From: Naematelia aurantialba | Lineage: Eukaryota; Basidiomycota; Tremellomycetes; Tremellales; Naemateliaceae | Direction: 5' to 3' | NCBI GenBank assembly: GCA_021527695.1 | Contig: JAKFAO010000001.1 | Coordinates: 992,001-1,056,000 of the forward strand | Length of the DNA: 64,000 nt | In this document: piece after piece, positions 36,721 through 49,600 of the stretch | How positions within the stretch are numbered: the first letter of the stretch is position 1 | Layout of the letters: each line of letters opens with the position of its first letter | Made by a program: the position numbers and the translations under genes | Notes under the pieces: generated by a model | The model's input: the letters and a program-made list of their open reading frames with translations, nothing else | Told to the model about the DNA's origin: nothing | Databases searched by the model: none

Positions 36721-39700
36721 ATGGGAAAACACGACAAAAAGTCGGCCAAGGGGCGCCTTGACAAGTTTTACAAGCTTGCCAAGGACCAAGGCTACCGCGC
36801 TCGATCTGCATTGTGAGTCTTGCTGATCCTCTGCTTCCTTTTGGACGGCTCTGATGATCTATGTAGCAAGCTCATCCATTTGAATCGCAAATACGACCTC
36901 CTGTCCAAATCGAAATGCGTGATCGACCTGTGTGCCGCTCCTGGAGGCTGGCTGCAGGTTGCACAAAAGTACATGCCGAAAGGGTCACTGATCATCGGTG
37001 TCGACTTGCATCCCATAAAACCCATCCCACACGTCACCACTTTTGTAGCCGATATCACCACCCCGGCGTGCCGCACAGAACTCAAAGCGAACATGCACGA
37101 CTGGAAGGCAGATCTGGTGCTGCACGACGGCGCACCGAATGTCGGTTCCGCTTGGGTTCAGGATGCGTTTACGCAAAACGAGCTGGTGTTACAGAGTTTG
37201 AAGCTGGCTACGGAATTCCTCGTCAAGGGCGGAAGCTTTGTGACCAAGGTATTCAGAAGTCAGGACTACAACTCCTTGATGTGGGTGTTCCAGCAACTAT
37301 TCAAGTCGGTGGAAGCGACAAAACCACCTTCGTCCAGGTGAGTCTTTACACATATCTCCTTTAGTCCACGCTTAGCTGGTAGAAACGTCTCCGCCGAGAT
37401 CTTCGTCGTCTGCCGCGAGTTCATTGCCCCAAAACACATTGATCCAAAATTCCTCGATCCCAAACACGTCTTCAAGGATATTTCCAGCCTACCTGCTTCG
37501 ATCACCGAACCTATCGTCGACCCATCCTCATCCACCACTCCAGCTACACAAGCATCCACATCCGCAGCAGCTTCTGCGGCCGCTCGCCTTGCAGCCAACA
37601 ACCACTCCCACGCCAACGTTTTCATGCCCGAGAAGAAGCGTCGGAATAGGGATGGTTATGCCGAAGGAGACTATACTTTGTTTCACACGGCAACGGCGAC
37701 TGAATTCGTCAAGATCGCAGATCCAGTGGCGTTGCTGGGCTCTGTGAACAGGGTGGAGTTTGTGACTGAAGAGGAGAAATTGTATGTCTCACAGTGTGTC
37801 TGTCGGATAGCGACTGATACGAACAGATGGCTGCGATCTCGTCACACCACACCCGATGTCGTCTCCAACTTTGCAGATCTCAAGGTCCTCGGTAAAGGGG
37901 ACTTCAAGACCCTGATGAAATGGCGACTTGCACTTCGTCTTGAACTTGGCTTGGACGTCAAGGCGGATCCAACGGAGGATGTCACCGAGGAGGTTACAGT
38001 TGAGCCGATGAATGAGGAGGAGCAGATTTCTGAAGAGGTGAGTCCATCTTGCTTTCAGAATAGTCAGAGCTGACTGATTTACAGTTGAAACGCCTGAATG
38101 AAGAAAAAAGCACGAGACAGCGACGGGAGCGGAAGAAGGCAAATGAGAAGAAAGCGCGCGATGTCCTCAAGTTACAGCTCAACATGACTGCTCCTGATGA
38201 TCTCGACAACGAAGATAAGGCTCTCAGTGGCGAGGCAGAGATGTTCGATCTTGGTGAGGGAGAGAAGGAGATCTCCCGGCAAGGGCGGAATCGAGGCCTC
38301 GATGAACTCGTGAACGACCAGGACGGGATGGACGAATCTGACGATGAAGCTGCATCGGATGAGGACGTATCAGAAGATGATGCGATTCTGTCGTCCGACG
38401 AGGAGAGGGAGTTGAAGACACGAGCGTTGGAAGGAGAGCTGGACCACCTGTACGATGAGTATCGAGAACGACAAAGCGAGAGGGACGCAAAGTACAAGGT
38501 GAAGCAAGCCCGGATCAAAGACAAGAACTTTGACGCTTGGCATGGGATCCAGGAAGGCAGTGATGACGAGGACGACGGCGTTGATAAGGGATATCGGAAC
38601 GGGATGGTCCGGGTGCCAAGGCGAGGCGACGCCGCATCGGACGATGATGCAGGAGAAGAGAGCGATGAGGGAGGTTGGGACCTGGTCGCTGCTCGCAAGG
38701 CGAAGCTGGGCGAAGAGGTGGATTCGGATGACTCAGAGGACGAGGGCGAACTTGACGAGCGACCTGTGAAGAAGGCAAAGAAGACTGTCCGCTTTGATCG
38801 ACCCACGGTTGCACCCGCCTCTGCGCCCGCTAGTATTGGCCTGGTGAAGAGTCTGCAGGAGGGGGAGAAGAGAGCACAAATGAGCCGGCAGGCTCAACTA
38901 TGGTTTGATCAATCGGTTTTCAAGGATGTTGGCGATTTAACTGCTCTCGACGGCGATGACGAGGACGAGGACGCAGATGAGGACAGCGAGGCGGATCTCG
39001 AGGAAGCGGAAGACGACGATGAAGGTGTGGAAATGGATGAGGCTTCGGTGACGAGCAGTACACTGGACGATGATCCTGTGAGCAGACTGATACCCTTCTT
39101 TGTAGCTGATGCTGATGTTTTCAGGAATTCGAGGACGAAGACGAGTTTGAGATCGTGCCCGCCGAACCGGCAGAGACGGGACCAGAGTGGGATGTCGATG
39201 GTGAGGACCAGGACGAAGTGAAGAGGAAGATGATCAAAGGTGCGCCCATGGCCCAGACGGGCTACCTGAGTGCTGTACTAATTTCTCGCAGACAAGGGTC
39301 TCTTGACTGCCGAGGCTGTGGAGCTCGCGACACAACTTGTGAACCGGAAGACGACCGCGTCACAGCTTGTGGACTCTGGATTCAACCGATTATCAATGTA
39401 TCACAAGGACGGGCTCCCCTCGTGGTTCCTCGACGACGAGGCGAAGCACTACAAGGCCAATATTCCTATCACGAAAGAAGCGATCAACGCATTGAGGGAG
39501 AAACAGCGGGCTCTGGACGCACGGCCGATCAAGAAGGTTGCGGAAGCCAAGGCGCGGAAGAAGTTCAAGGCTTTCCAGCGACAGGAAAAGGCGAAACGCA
39601 AGGCGGACGGGGTGATGGAGACGGAAGATCTGGGGGAGCGCGAAAAGGCGAGGCAGGTCAGCAAGATGATGGGTAAAGCGACCGGTAAGGGAAAGGAGAA

Positions 39701-39910
39701 GGAGAAGAAGGTCGTGGTGGCCCGAGGTGCCAACAAGGGCATTCAGGGGCGGCCGAAAGGCGTCAAGGGGCGGTACAAGATTGTCGACGCACGAATGCGG
39801 AAAGAGGTGAGTCGTGCTAGTAGTTGTCGAGGTCGAGGTCCTTCCTGCTGATGCAGCGATAGGTGAGGGCGCTGAAGCGCGTCAAGAAGGCAGGCAAGAA
39901 GAGGAAGTAG
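36721..39910 (+). CDS. SPB1: AdoMet-dependent rRNA 2'-O-methyltransferase Spb1
   Basis: Nucleolar FtsJ-type methyltransferase needed for 60S subunit assembly; in yeast it methylates the ribosomal A-loop. Exons 36721-36812, 36867-37337, 37383-37781, 37827-38037, 38085-39077, 39125-39239, 39292-39806 and 39863-39910 give 947 residues. The SAM motif is [15 protein letters not shown]. The K-D-K-E catalytic set is visible: [27 protein letters not shown] and FVVCREF. The middle region (DUF3381, about residues 215-340) is followed by long acidic tracts ([35 protein letters not shown]). The Spb1 C-terminal domain has [54 protein letters not shown] and a basic tail [15 protein letters not shown]. Introns are 45-56 nt. 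Confidence 0.96.
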
Positions 39911-40647
39911 TAGGATCCAGGCTGGGGCCACCGCGGTGCATGGGGTTTTCTTGTTTTGCTGTGTCATCTCTCGTGCAAGTGTACATTTCTCGCTCTCGCT
40001 CATCGTATGCATTGCTCGGCGTTGTGCATGGGCGTCATGCATCCGTATCTGTAATAGCCATGATAGCACGCATGTAGTCGCCGCATCACCCGGGTGAGTC
40101 GCGGGCGTCGGGCCGAGACCGCCAGGCAGTCTCCTCGTCGCATGTGCTTCCATTCCCAGCTTCACAGGTGGCGGCGCCTCAGTGCCCGCTGAAGCCTGGT
40201 GGGCTGGGCTCGTCGACTGGTCAACGTCGGACCGATAATGTATGGCCAGGCCATGTGGTCCGTGCCAGTCCACTTGGTAATGCCCCGGAAGAGGGGTATA
40301 TATCGGCGCACTGTCTCCCTCTCTGCCTGTTTTCTGGTCTCTCGCGCATTGTGTTATTTTCCAGCACGAGAACGTCGCTCTAGCAGTCCGTAGTCGCAGT
40401 GCTCTCAACTGCTCCGAGTCCAGTTTCACCAACCTGTCCACGAGCGCCGGTTTGCCGACTCCAGTGCGTTGCGCAGTGTTGCCACTTGCACTTGTCCCTT
40501 CTGATCTTGGAGCTGACTGATCTCGACTTGCGTCAGCGTATCTAGTCACAGCGGCCACTACGTGCACCATAGCTTCTGTGCAGGAGGCAGCTACATCAAC
40601 CACCGCTGCCTTCACCGACACTGTTGCCCGAAAGTCAGTCCGCGGCA
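39911..40647. other. Intergenic region downstream of SPB1
   Basis: 737 bp with no supported gene. On the minus strand a short stretch near 40410-40530 could be translated as a coiled coil (ISQLQDQKGQVQVATLRNAL), but I could not build a gene around it. Confidence 0.5.
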
Positions 40648-41206
40648 ATGGAAATCACGGCCGCGTCCACGACATCCACGACAACGTCGCCTTCACCCCC
40701 TCGCCCTCGCAGTCCTGTCTCGCAGACCATAGAACTGCGGCGGCGGGTCAAGCTGTTTATTCTAGCTGCTACGTCCCGCCGGCAGGTCGGTGCCATCGCC
40801 CGGCTGTCCAACGCTGCTTCCTCCTCCAGCTCACTATCCTCCTGCCTCCCCGTGACACCGGAGCAGACACGCCACGCCCCTCATCCGTCGAGGTCCCCCG
40901 AGGTGCATCTACCCGGCCACTCCCCGTATCTCCCACACCTGCCGTTACACCAACAGCTACACCTGGTGGCCAATCAGGATTCGGACGGCAAGGGCGCGCG
41001 TGGCGGGAGGGGGAGGCAGCTACCAACCCCCGGAAGTACCGACACACACGAAGGTCGGTCCATGGCGTCAATTTGGGGGGATCAGTACGAGCCTACTTCA
41101 TCGGCCGAGGCATGGTCATGGGCGGTCCTGGTGCGTTCATGTCTCCTACAATGCCTACCAATTGGCCAAACAGCTGACGCCTCAGCCGCCACCAATTTAC
41201 ACCTAA
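40648..41206 (+). CDS. Possible small proline-rich protein, low confidence
   Basis: A candidate first exon from the ATG at 40648 encodes a Ser/Thr/Pro-rich leader and then SQTIELRRRVKLFILAATSR, ending near 40784 at a GTCGGT donor. An open, proline-rich stretch follows (containing GGQSGFGRQGRAWREGE), and a possible last exon ends NAYQLAKQLTPQPPPIYT at the TAA at 41206. The frames can be linked by introns near 40785-40828 and 41054-41150, but I am not sure of either. I do not recognise the family. It could equally be non-coding. Confidence 0.3.
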
Positions 41207-41347
41207 ACGAGGGCTTCGTGGGCGAGCAAGTGGGCGGAAGGGACGAGTGGCAAACGGGACACATGCATACAGTACTGTACAACAGATCGCCCTGGCAACC
41301 GATGCAAATTCAAGCCCATGCTAGCTAGACACCACCGCACCTTCAAG

Positions 41348-44341
41348 CTACACACCGCCCCACTTTCTAAACTTCAAATTCACCTTGCGATCCCCGCTCT
41401 GCCGCAGTGGATACGTCCACATCCCCCACTGCCCCTCGGCCACCAGCTTCCCCTCTGAAATCTCCTCTACCTCCAGATCAACCACGGCCGCCCCTTTGCC
41501 TCTCTCCCACTCGGCATGATCAGGCCCTGCAATCCCTACGACGCGATTTGCCGCCCGCGTCACCTGCACTTCCTCGTGCTGGGCGGTACGGAGGTAATGC
41601 ACAAACGGAAGGTAAATCTTGACAAACCCATCGCCCCACGTCTCTCCCTCGGCTACGTCCTGCTTCTCCCGCTCACCCTGCCAGAGCCTACTCCCATCTA
41701 GTGCCGGCACCTCGAGGCGCAACTCGAAGCGCGCAGTCTTCATATCGAAGCTGAACATCTCTAACTGACCCGTCATCTCCACTGGATATGGCCGACACCA
41801 ACTTTCGATGCCCCGCGAACCGAGGGTGATGAGCGTCTTGAGATCAGGAGGATCGTCCGCAACGAGATCGTCATCGCCCTGGCAGTCGTCGTAAGAAAAG
41901 AGCGATAGGTCCTCGCCATTCCACCCGTCGCCTCGAGAATGGCTGTTTAAGGGCTCATATACCCAAAGAGTGTACGACAACGCGTTTTCGCCATCTGCGG
42001 AACACGACGTCAGCTGCATTGACCGTAGGCCCCGATCCTCTCACCACAGCCATTCAACAGATCATCCATTGCCTATGAAGATCAGCGAAGGGAGCAAGAA
42101 AAAAACAACGAAGACGCACTTTGGTCGCTTCTTTGTAATCGCCCCACTTCTTGCTCCCTCTTGCCATCCCGAGCAGACCACTCTTCTTCATGTCGAAAGG
42201 CGTCCCAAGCTCCCCTATCAACGCTGGACGAGTATTCAGCTTTTTTTCGATGTCGTCAAACCAACTCACTTGGGTACTGCCTTTTCCCTGAAGTGTCGGC
42301 AGCGATACCATCCTGCTTACTAGAATCACTCTTGAGCTCGCCAAATTGTTGCCGAAATCCATTTCGGATACTCGACGGACCAATCTTGAGAGCCGCCAAT
42401 AATCCCTTTGTGTTTCGCTGTACGCCAACGGCATCGGCATTGAAGCGATGCCGTCGCTTGCCGAGCATGGTGAGACCGTCATAAAAGTGGGCAGAGAGCG
42501 CCATGCGTCCGTGTTTTACATGCTCAGAGAGATCGGGAGGGTTGGCGAATATGGGTGGATTGATGAACGCGATGCCATTCGAATGAGCCTTGCGTATCCT
42601 TGTAACATAACCTGCATGCTGCCCTAAACATGAATGAGAACGCCCAGGACTGAAGAAAATCATGCAGCGTACGCTTCCAAAAGTTGTTGATGAAGTCACT
42701 GCCTTGATGTCCGGGATTAAAGTACCCATCCTGCAGCACGGTCCCATCAGATGGTCGCCACCTAGAATTCAGCATTTCCTCAACCGCAGGGCCGCTCACA
42801 CATCATGACCTGCCCAAGGACAACCACCTCTCCCATCTTCATCCCAGAAGCTCCACTCCTCACCCCATTGCCAGCCCCATCGCTTTGCAGCTGCTCTCGC
42901 CTCATCCCGAGTAAGCCAGACCCCTTTGCCGTCTACAGGACTGATCGTGACCTTGCCCTTCTTCTTATGCCCGAGCGAACCAAAGTCGTCGTACGCGATA
43001 TCGCTCACTGACTGCCCGACGCCAAGTCGGAAACCCTGTATCGGTGTCGGGCTGGGCCCTTTTCTGTAGGGATCAATCGAGGCGCACCACAAACGTCTTG
43101 GGCTCACCGAAAGTCCTGGCTCTCTGGGATATCATTCAAACCTTCCATGCCGATGAAGCCCTGATCTGGCTCGTTCATCGAGTCCCACCCTATGACACAA
43201 TCGTCCAGAAGACCACCGGCATCCCGCAACCGATCGACCAAGCTATCACATGAGCGACTCGCAAAATAATTGTAGGGACACCAAATCGCTTACTGGCCAT
43301 ATGCTGCGTCGTAGTGGTCTCGCGCCCACTGACCGACAGGTACGCCATCAATCTTGCATTTCGGCGCGAACACTTCAGACGCGAAGAACAAGGTAAAGCA
43401 GTGCCGCGCCGCTAGGCGATGCAGATTCGTGTTCCATATCACTACGGCCATCAGCTAGAGTTCCTGGTTGTCTACGTCCAGTGAAACGAGCTGACTGTCC
43501 GGCCATTCGCCGCCATCTGTGGCAGCTTGGATGCCCTCGGCGCCCCCATACCCTTCGTTTCCCCAGCAGGCATGGACCAGGGCTGCGCCTGTCTGGTGCA
43601 CGTTACGTGGATTCAGCCCGAACGCCTCCAGCAGCCAATATGGAGCGCCTGACCCGGACAAGAAGCGCGAAAAGACATCTTGGTGAGGTGAGATGACTAC
43701 CGCAAATCAGTATCTCGGTATATGGGTAGATCGACTCGATACCCACAGACTCTGAAGCCCTGCGCTTGGCATTTCCGTAACAATCGTATCGTATAGTCAA
43801 TGTATTGCTCGTCATATCGCCCGCTGAGGGGCCGTAAGCCGATTGTATCCCTGAAAATACTAGATAGCGCACGGTCCAGCATGTTCCAGCGCTTCCCAAG
43901 GTATCAAGTACCGTATCGTCGTGAAACCCCAAGCTTTGAGTCGTCGCAGGTGGAGCTGCATCAGGTAAGCCAGGTACGCCGTTGAAATCCTGCTCGCTCT
44001 TGAGATGGTCTACTAACCTCTGCGGCTTCTTCCTCGATCGGCCGGCCGACGAACCATCCATCTCTCCCACCTTCTTCTGCCTCGCTCCAGAAGCGGCCCT
44101 CCTCTTCGCCAACGCCAGTATACACTCCGGTCTTGTACGTCCTCAGGTCATCCCGGTCTTTCCTTGTGCGTGGTTCGGTGTGGTGGCGAGGGGGAAAGCA
44201 AGGAAACTTGGCAGCACTGGACCAATTGACGCCTCGCAGCAGATGAGCGACTGGTGGGTCTTCGGGATTTTTCGCAGGAGACAGGAAGTAAGAGTGCGAG
44301 GTGCCGATATGATATATGTCTGCGCGGCTAGGAAGTGACAT
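41348..44341 (-). CDS. GH5 glucosylceramidase / steryl-beta-glucosidase (EGCrP/Sgl1-like)
   Basis: Glycoside hydrolase family 5 enzyme that removes glucose from glucosylceramide or steryl glucosides; close relatives in Cryptococcus are EGCrP1 and EGCrP2/Sgl1. About twelve exons and a little over 700 residues. The pieces appear in order: VAHLLRGVNWSSAAKFPC, WFVGRPIEEE, LRRLKAWGFTTIRYLIPWEA, GRYDEQYIDYTIRLLRKCQ, SGSGAPYWLLEAFGLNPRN, VIGWDSMNEPDQG with the acid/base glutamate, SPTPIQGFRLGVGQ, LQDGYFNPGHQGSDFINNFW, INPPIFANPPDL, LSAHFYDGLTMLGKRRHRFN, LIGELGTPFDM with the nucleophile glutamate, and a beta-sandwich C-terminal region starting GENALSYTLWVYEPL. No signal peptide is visible. Most junctions fit well; the one near 42265-42310 (after GELKSD) is ambiguous. 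Substrate is inferred. Confidence 0.88.
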
Positions 44342-44566
44342 CTTCGCCTGTGGGCGATGGTGTCAAGCCTCACGATGACCAGACAAATGACAAGAGAAGA
44401 GGGGCATGGAAAAGTTATGGTATATACGTTACGTTGTTGTCGATCAAACATGGGGTCTCCACAACTGATGACGGCATCGGCAACAAAGCTGCGAGGTAGT
44501 CACAGCTATCGTCCTAGGCCGATTCCAGCTCTCGAGGCATTGACATTGCCAACTACGCGAGCCTGG

Positions 44567-45319
44567 ATGAACCTGCGCAACCTGCTTTCGTTGCCATTCA
44601 ACCTCTTATCAGTCTTGGTCGGCAAGTCGCCTGTACCCGCTGCTGTCAACTCCACTCGCGCCGCAAGTGCCATGGTCCTCGACCCTGGCAAAATGAATGG
44701 TATGTCCATGTCCCACGCTGGCCAGAGCCGTACAGTGGTGTCTGTTATCTCCCGAAGCACTTCCCACCGTCTTCAATGTCATGTTTCGGCCGCTGACACG
44801 CTCAGTGTTGCATGGGCCGCTGCAGCCGCATACCCAGCCTGGTGACTCGACCCATCCGACGGGGTACTTGCGCGATGGGTACTGCTGGGGCAGCGACATG
44901 GACGCAGGGCAGCACTACATCGGCGGAGTAGTCACTGGCGACTTTTTGCAGTTCAGCAAGGAGAGAGGTGCGTCTAAGCTCAATCTAGTGACTGACCGGC
45001 AGGGAACGATCTGATGACTCGCCGAGGCGGGTTTCCAGGCCTGACAGAAGGCTGCCGCTGGTGTCTCTGCGTGGACCGGTTAGTTTAGGCCAAGCGTCGA
45101 CTCTCGGCTGACATGTCTCGTGTTGCTCAGATGGAAAGAAGCTCTTCTGGCGTCTGCGACGAGAGGCGACAGCGTGGTTCCCAAGTACGTCGCATTGGTG
45201 ATGCCAGAGGACAAGCTGACAGGGGCAAAAGGGTCGATCTGTCGTCGACGGCGTTTGACGCTCTGCGCAAGGTGTCCATGGAGGATCTGAGGCGGTTTGA
45301 ATGGACCGGCGAGCGCTAG
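44567..45319 (+). CDS. DUF2237-family protein, probably mitochondrial
   Basis: Small conserved family of unknown function, found in bacteria and eukaryotes. Exons 44567-44699, 44806-44967, 45003-45078, 45131-45184 and 45232-45319 give 170 residues. The DUF2237 core is complete: VLHGPLQPHTQPGDSTHPTG, YLRDGYCWGSDMDAGQHYIG, FLQFSKERGNDLMT, GGFPGLTEGCRWCLCVDRW and, at the end, KVSMEDLRRFEW. The N-terminus MNLRNLLSLPFNLLSVLVGK has the look of a mitochondrial targeting helix, but the frame is open further upstream, so the start is a choice. Intron 2 is 35 nt. The gene lies 225 bp from the GH5 start in a divergent arrangement. Confidence 0.85.
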
Positions 45320-46617
45320 CCACCGCGTACCACTATCTGATCATGGGTTCATGTGCTTTGCCTGGGTGACACTGTAGCTGTATCTGCCCAGGATCCTTTG
45401 CGCCTACTTTGTCCACGATGTTGTACAAGCTCTCATGAATCACTTCCACTACATACCAATACATAGCATGCCGTACCTCACCTCTGCCTGCTCATAATCT
45501 AGACGTCTGGATGCCACGATGGCCGAGGCTCCTAAAGCATTTGAGGCTGATATCGGCATCTTTGTGAGCCGTCACCGTCATGCGAGGGGGTCCCCATACA
45601 TGCGTACAAGATATAGATGCATCAAGCAAGAGAAGAGCAATGTGCACCCAACATGAAACCCCTTACGTCGTGCTTCTCGAAGTCGGGGCGATTAACAGGT
45701 CCGAAGTAATTTGTTTGCTCTCCCAATCAGCGACGCGAGGGCGTCTCGAGAGACAGCACCTCCTACAGGATGTAGGCCCCCTTGACCGACCTGGAAGACC
45801 AGGCCGAGCGGACTGCGCGTTGGATGTAGAGGAGAGAACAGCGGTCCATGGTAAGTTTGGGTGCCAGGCGGGAGTAGCGGAGATTGGCGGGATTTGTGCG
45901 CGTGGCGAATATCAACCGCTGCAAAAAGTTCGCTGCAACTCTTGTTTCTCGTCTTGATTTCTTTGTAGTAGTCACTCGCTATGTCGTTTCTTGCGCCGTC
46001 GCCCTCCTTGCGATGCAAGGTGAGCCAGCTTCTGTCTCTCTCCTCTGTCCCATCTCCATCCCCTCCACCGCCCCCTCCCGTCTCCGGAGCAATGCGGAGA
46101 CGTCGAGGCAGGGCACATATGACGATCCCATCCTGAGTATACTATAGGAAGTGCCATCTGATATGCGGCTTCGGCAGCCATGCTGTTTCCAGGTTCTCTG
46201 ATCTTCCCATCGTTTCCCTACTGTCTTTGGTCCGCTCAAAGTGCTCGTACTGACTCGGCTTTACAGGTGGAGGCCCACTTGTGGTAGATGGGTTTGCTTG
46301 TGGTTGCTTGTTATCCGGCTGTGGTCCGAGGTGGTTTGCTTGACCTTGCTTTCTATCTACACCTTGGTCCCACCTCTTCACCATGCAAGATTCTATGCTT
46401 TGCTTTGCATATTCTATGCTGCTCGTATGCATCTATCACCTCGACGCCTTTGTGCTCGCATACGCCGTGCTGTACTCCTCGCCCGAAGCAAGCTTCATCT
46501 TTGTATTGATTTGGAGTTACTCTTCCGCTGATTACCGTACCCATTGTACCCATCCGGTCGCTAGTCGGAATCCATCTGTATCCCTCCTGCTGCCGTACCG
46601 CTCTGCGCCCGGGGCGA
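45320..46617. other. Intergenic region, two possible tiny first exons
   Basis: 1.3 kb without a gene I can support. Two spots look like first exons followed by a good donor: ATG at 45519 (MAEAPKAFEADIGIF, then GTGAGC) and ATG at 45981 (MSFLAPSPSLRCK, then GTGAGC). The second can be spliced near 46148 to EVPSDMRLRQPCCFQ and would give a protein of only about 30-35 residues. I could not extend the first. Both are unproven. Confidence 0.4.
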
Positions 46618-49600
46618 CTAGACGACAAAGACGCTCGGGCGGACGACAAAGGCCGTGTTCCCCGCCAAAACCCTCACGGGCACTTCGCACTCGACGACCT
46701 CGACCTCGGCCTCTTTCCACACCACTCCTTCCGTCTCGCTCTCATGGTCGCGATTGTGGTTATAGTCGCCGTGATCATGCAGCGGGAAGAGCGGGGTGAT
46801 CGTACTGGACGCCGAATACACCTCGTAGTCCCTCCCCTTCTCCACTCCCTTCTCGTTGGTCTGCACCTTGGCCCTGTCGCTCCCCTCTGTCCGGGCGGCA
46901 GTGCTGTCACCGTCCACCAGCGGCAGGAGATGAACCGCCTTGTGCTTGCTTTCCCCCAAGCTCACACGATCGTCCATGCTCATACTCTTGCGCGACTTGT
47001 GCCGCCTCGGCGGCGCAGACACCAGGAACGCAAGTCGAACGCGCCACTCCAACCCGCCCGTCTCGCCGTCCGGTCCAGCGGCTAACTGGAACCCCGGTGT
47101 CGCGTCTGACGGAATATCAAGCGAAAACGATAATCTACTAGTGTTGATGGCGTAGGACGAGTGGTGTTCGGCGTGCGGTCGCGTTAACTGGGGCTGTTTG
47201 GCGCGACCCGCTGAATTCGCAGAGAGGGGGAGGAGATTCTCGGGAATGATCTCGTGTGATTCCAGAAACGCCGACAACTATGTCGGATGTCAGTTTCAAG
47301 CTCAAGCAGACACAGGCCGAGGGCCATCGACGCAGCGGCACAGACTGGTTTAGAGCCCTGACTATTTGCGACTCGCAACGTATGGCTGACTCACTTTGAG
47401 GACACGTCGTTCCGTGAATGCATCGTTGAAAGACACGACTCCAAGCACCGACTCGCCTAATCGGTACGTAGTCTTGATGAGCGTCAAGACAGCCACCGTT
47501 TCGCCTTCTTTGGCGATATCAAAGGACACTGCACCCGTGAGCAAACGCAAGCTTTATCAAACCACTACAATCGCCTGCGCCTCGCACACTCACCTTTTTG
47601 TGAATGTCGGCTGAGCACCTCGACCGCTTCACCACATCCTTCAAGTCCCTCATCGACCAGCTCGTCGTCCCCGCGCACAAAGCTGCCCTTCTTCGGCCGA
47701 AGCCCTTTACCTACCTTGCCGTTCGGCGTATCGAGGTGGTCGGCTGACCGTGATCGCGAAGGAGACCCTGGAGGGGATGGAAGGGCAGCCGGTGTGGGGG
47801 GTGGATGTGACCCGGGTGCTCTGGAAGAAAGGGTCGTGGGAGACAGAGGTGCCTGGCGAGGCGAAAGCACATCGCCGACCGGCTCTGTGCGATCCAGAGT
47901 CTCGAGGAGATGCTTGGCGTAATCTCGTAGAGAACTTTCCGTGTCGTTGCCCTTCACGCGACGATCGTTCCCGCTAGCCCCCCTCTTCATCTTCACCGAA
48001 TCACCTGCCGCCACGGCAGACCCAGCCGACGCCGCGGCAGCGCCCTCTTCCACCTTGCCCTCATCCGTGCTTTGAATAATCGGATCCAACACGTCATACA
48101 CTCCAAGAGGAGCAGCAACTGCGAGTATCCAAAATGTCAGCGGAAGTTGGTTGTGATTGGCGGTAAGGATGACATACGAGAGACGTTTGCCCAGACACGA
48201 ATTGGTACAGTGATATCTTTCGATTTCTGCCTCTTCCCTGCGCCGGGCAGTGCGACGGTGAGAGAGATTGTCAAGTCATATGAGAAGCGAAAAGCTTTGC
48301 CACGGTGTGCTGGCGGAAGAGTGGTGGGGAGCTTTATCGAGTAGACGACTACAACACGTTTGTCAGGTCGGTTGTTTTCGTAGACAAGACACTTACAATT
48401 TCTGGACTCTCCTTCTTTCAACTTAACATCGACGCCGAGAAGACTGCGCATGGTCTCGAGGACAGGAAGATCCTTCATGTTCCAAACTCTCTTCCTTTCT
48501 TCCTCCAGACTCCCACCTGTGCCACCGTACACCAAGTCTTTGGCCAGGCCGAACAGACTGCCGGTCAGGCTCGGAGAAGTGGCATTCCCGATGGTTCCGG
48601 TACCGAAGCTGAGCTGCCAACGCGACGAGCTTGAAGATAGTGTGGCAGACGAGGAAGAAGGGGAGATCAGAGAACCAGAACCCACATGCTGGTGTAGTAG
48701 CCGAGTACGGAGTGGCAGTAGGGGGTCCGGCGGGATGTAGGTATTTGAAGGGTGGAATTGAGCGACGAGGTGTGTGTAAGCCCAGAGGATCGTCGTTGTG
48801 CCCCGTGGTTCTTGTTGGCGGATATAGGGATGAGTGGGAGGCGGCAAAGCCGTTGACGAGAGGCTGAGAAATGACGCGCCATAGGCATTTTTGTACGACG
48901 GGGCGCGCGAATTAGCGCTCAGGGATGAGCTTGGGCGAGTTCGAGTACGAGCAGACGTATATTCCGTGCTCGTGCGATATTCGGCGTCATCGTCGTTGAG
49001 GTTGATCTCTGAACGAGACGCCGAAGCAGACGAAGTTGGGACAGAGCTGGAGCTGAGGGTGCTCCGTGATGATGGGCGAACCTCAGGGATGGACGATTCT
49101 GGGATCGAGTCGAGCTCGTTGGGCGATGTGGGCAGGGGAAGCTGATTTGTAGGAGGGGAAGCCACCGAGCTTGCTATGGAGACTTTACGTGAATGTGGAT
49201 GATGCGATGGGATCTGAGCAGACCCATGTGATCTGCGTGAAGGCAGTGGCGGTGCTGATTCACGTTAGATACGGCCCAGAGGATTGTTGCAATACCGTCC
49301 GCCGGTGGGTAAGGAGTGTAGGCGGAAAGGGGGCGGTGGACTTACCTTGCTGACCCCCCAGAGCCCAGACCATCTCCTGTGGGCTCAAAGCCGTCTTTCC
49401 CAGTGCTAAGCTCCTTGATCTGCGCGCATGTCCAGGTCCGCCTACAGGTCCTCGCAGCACCTCTCCTCCACTGTCCTTGTTCTTCCAAGCCTCAGGACTG
49501 CGAAATAATAAATCTCCGTCCTTGTGACCCGCTCCAGGCCAGCCAGGCGCTCTATACGCTGGGTTCGCACCAGGGCTATAGGGGTATCCCATCTCGCCTT

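Noticed and set aside
37994..38806. Minus-strand Ser-rich ORF of 270 codons
   Set aside because: Exact antisense of the acidic part of SPB1 (GAT/GAG codons read backwards give Ser-rich frames).
39743..40648. Minus-strand ORF of about 300 codons
   Set aside because: Half of it is antisense to the last SPB1 exons, and the rest has no family resemblance, so it is most likely a shadow of SPB1 codon usage.
45692..46018. Minus-strand ORF near the DUF2237 gene
   Set aside because: Short, no family resemblance, and its apparent start lies in ordinary intergenic sequence.
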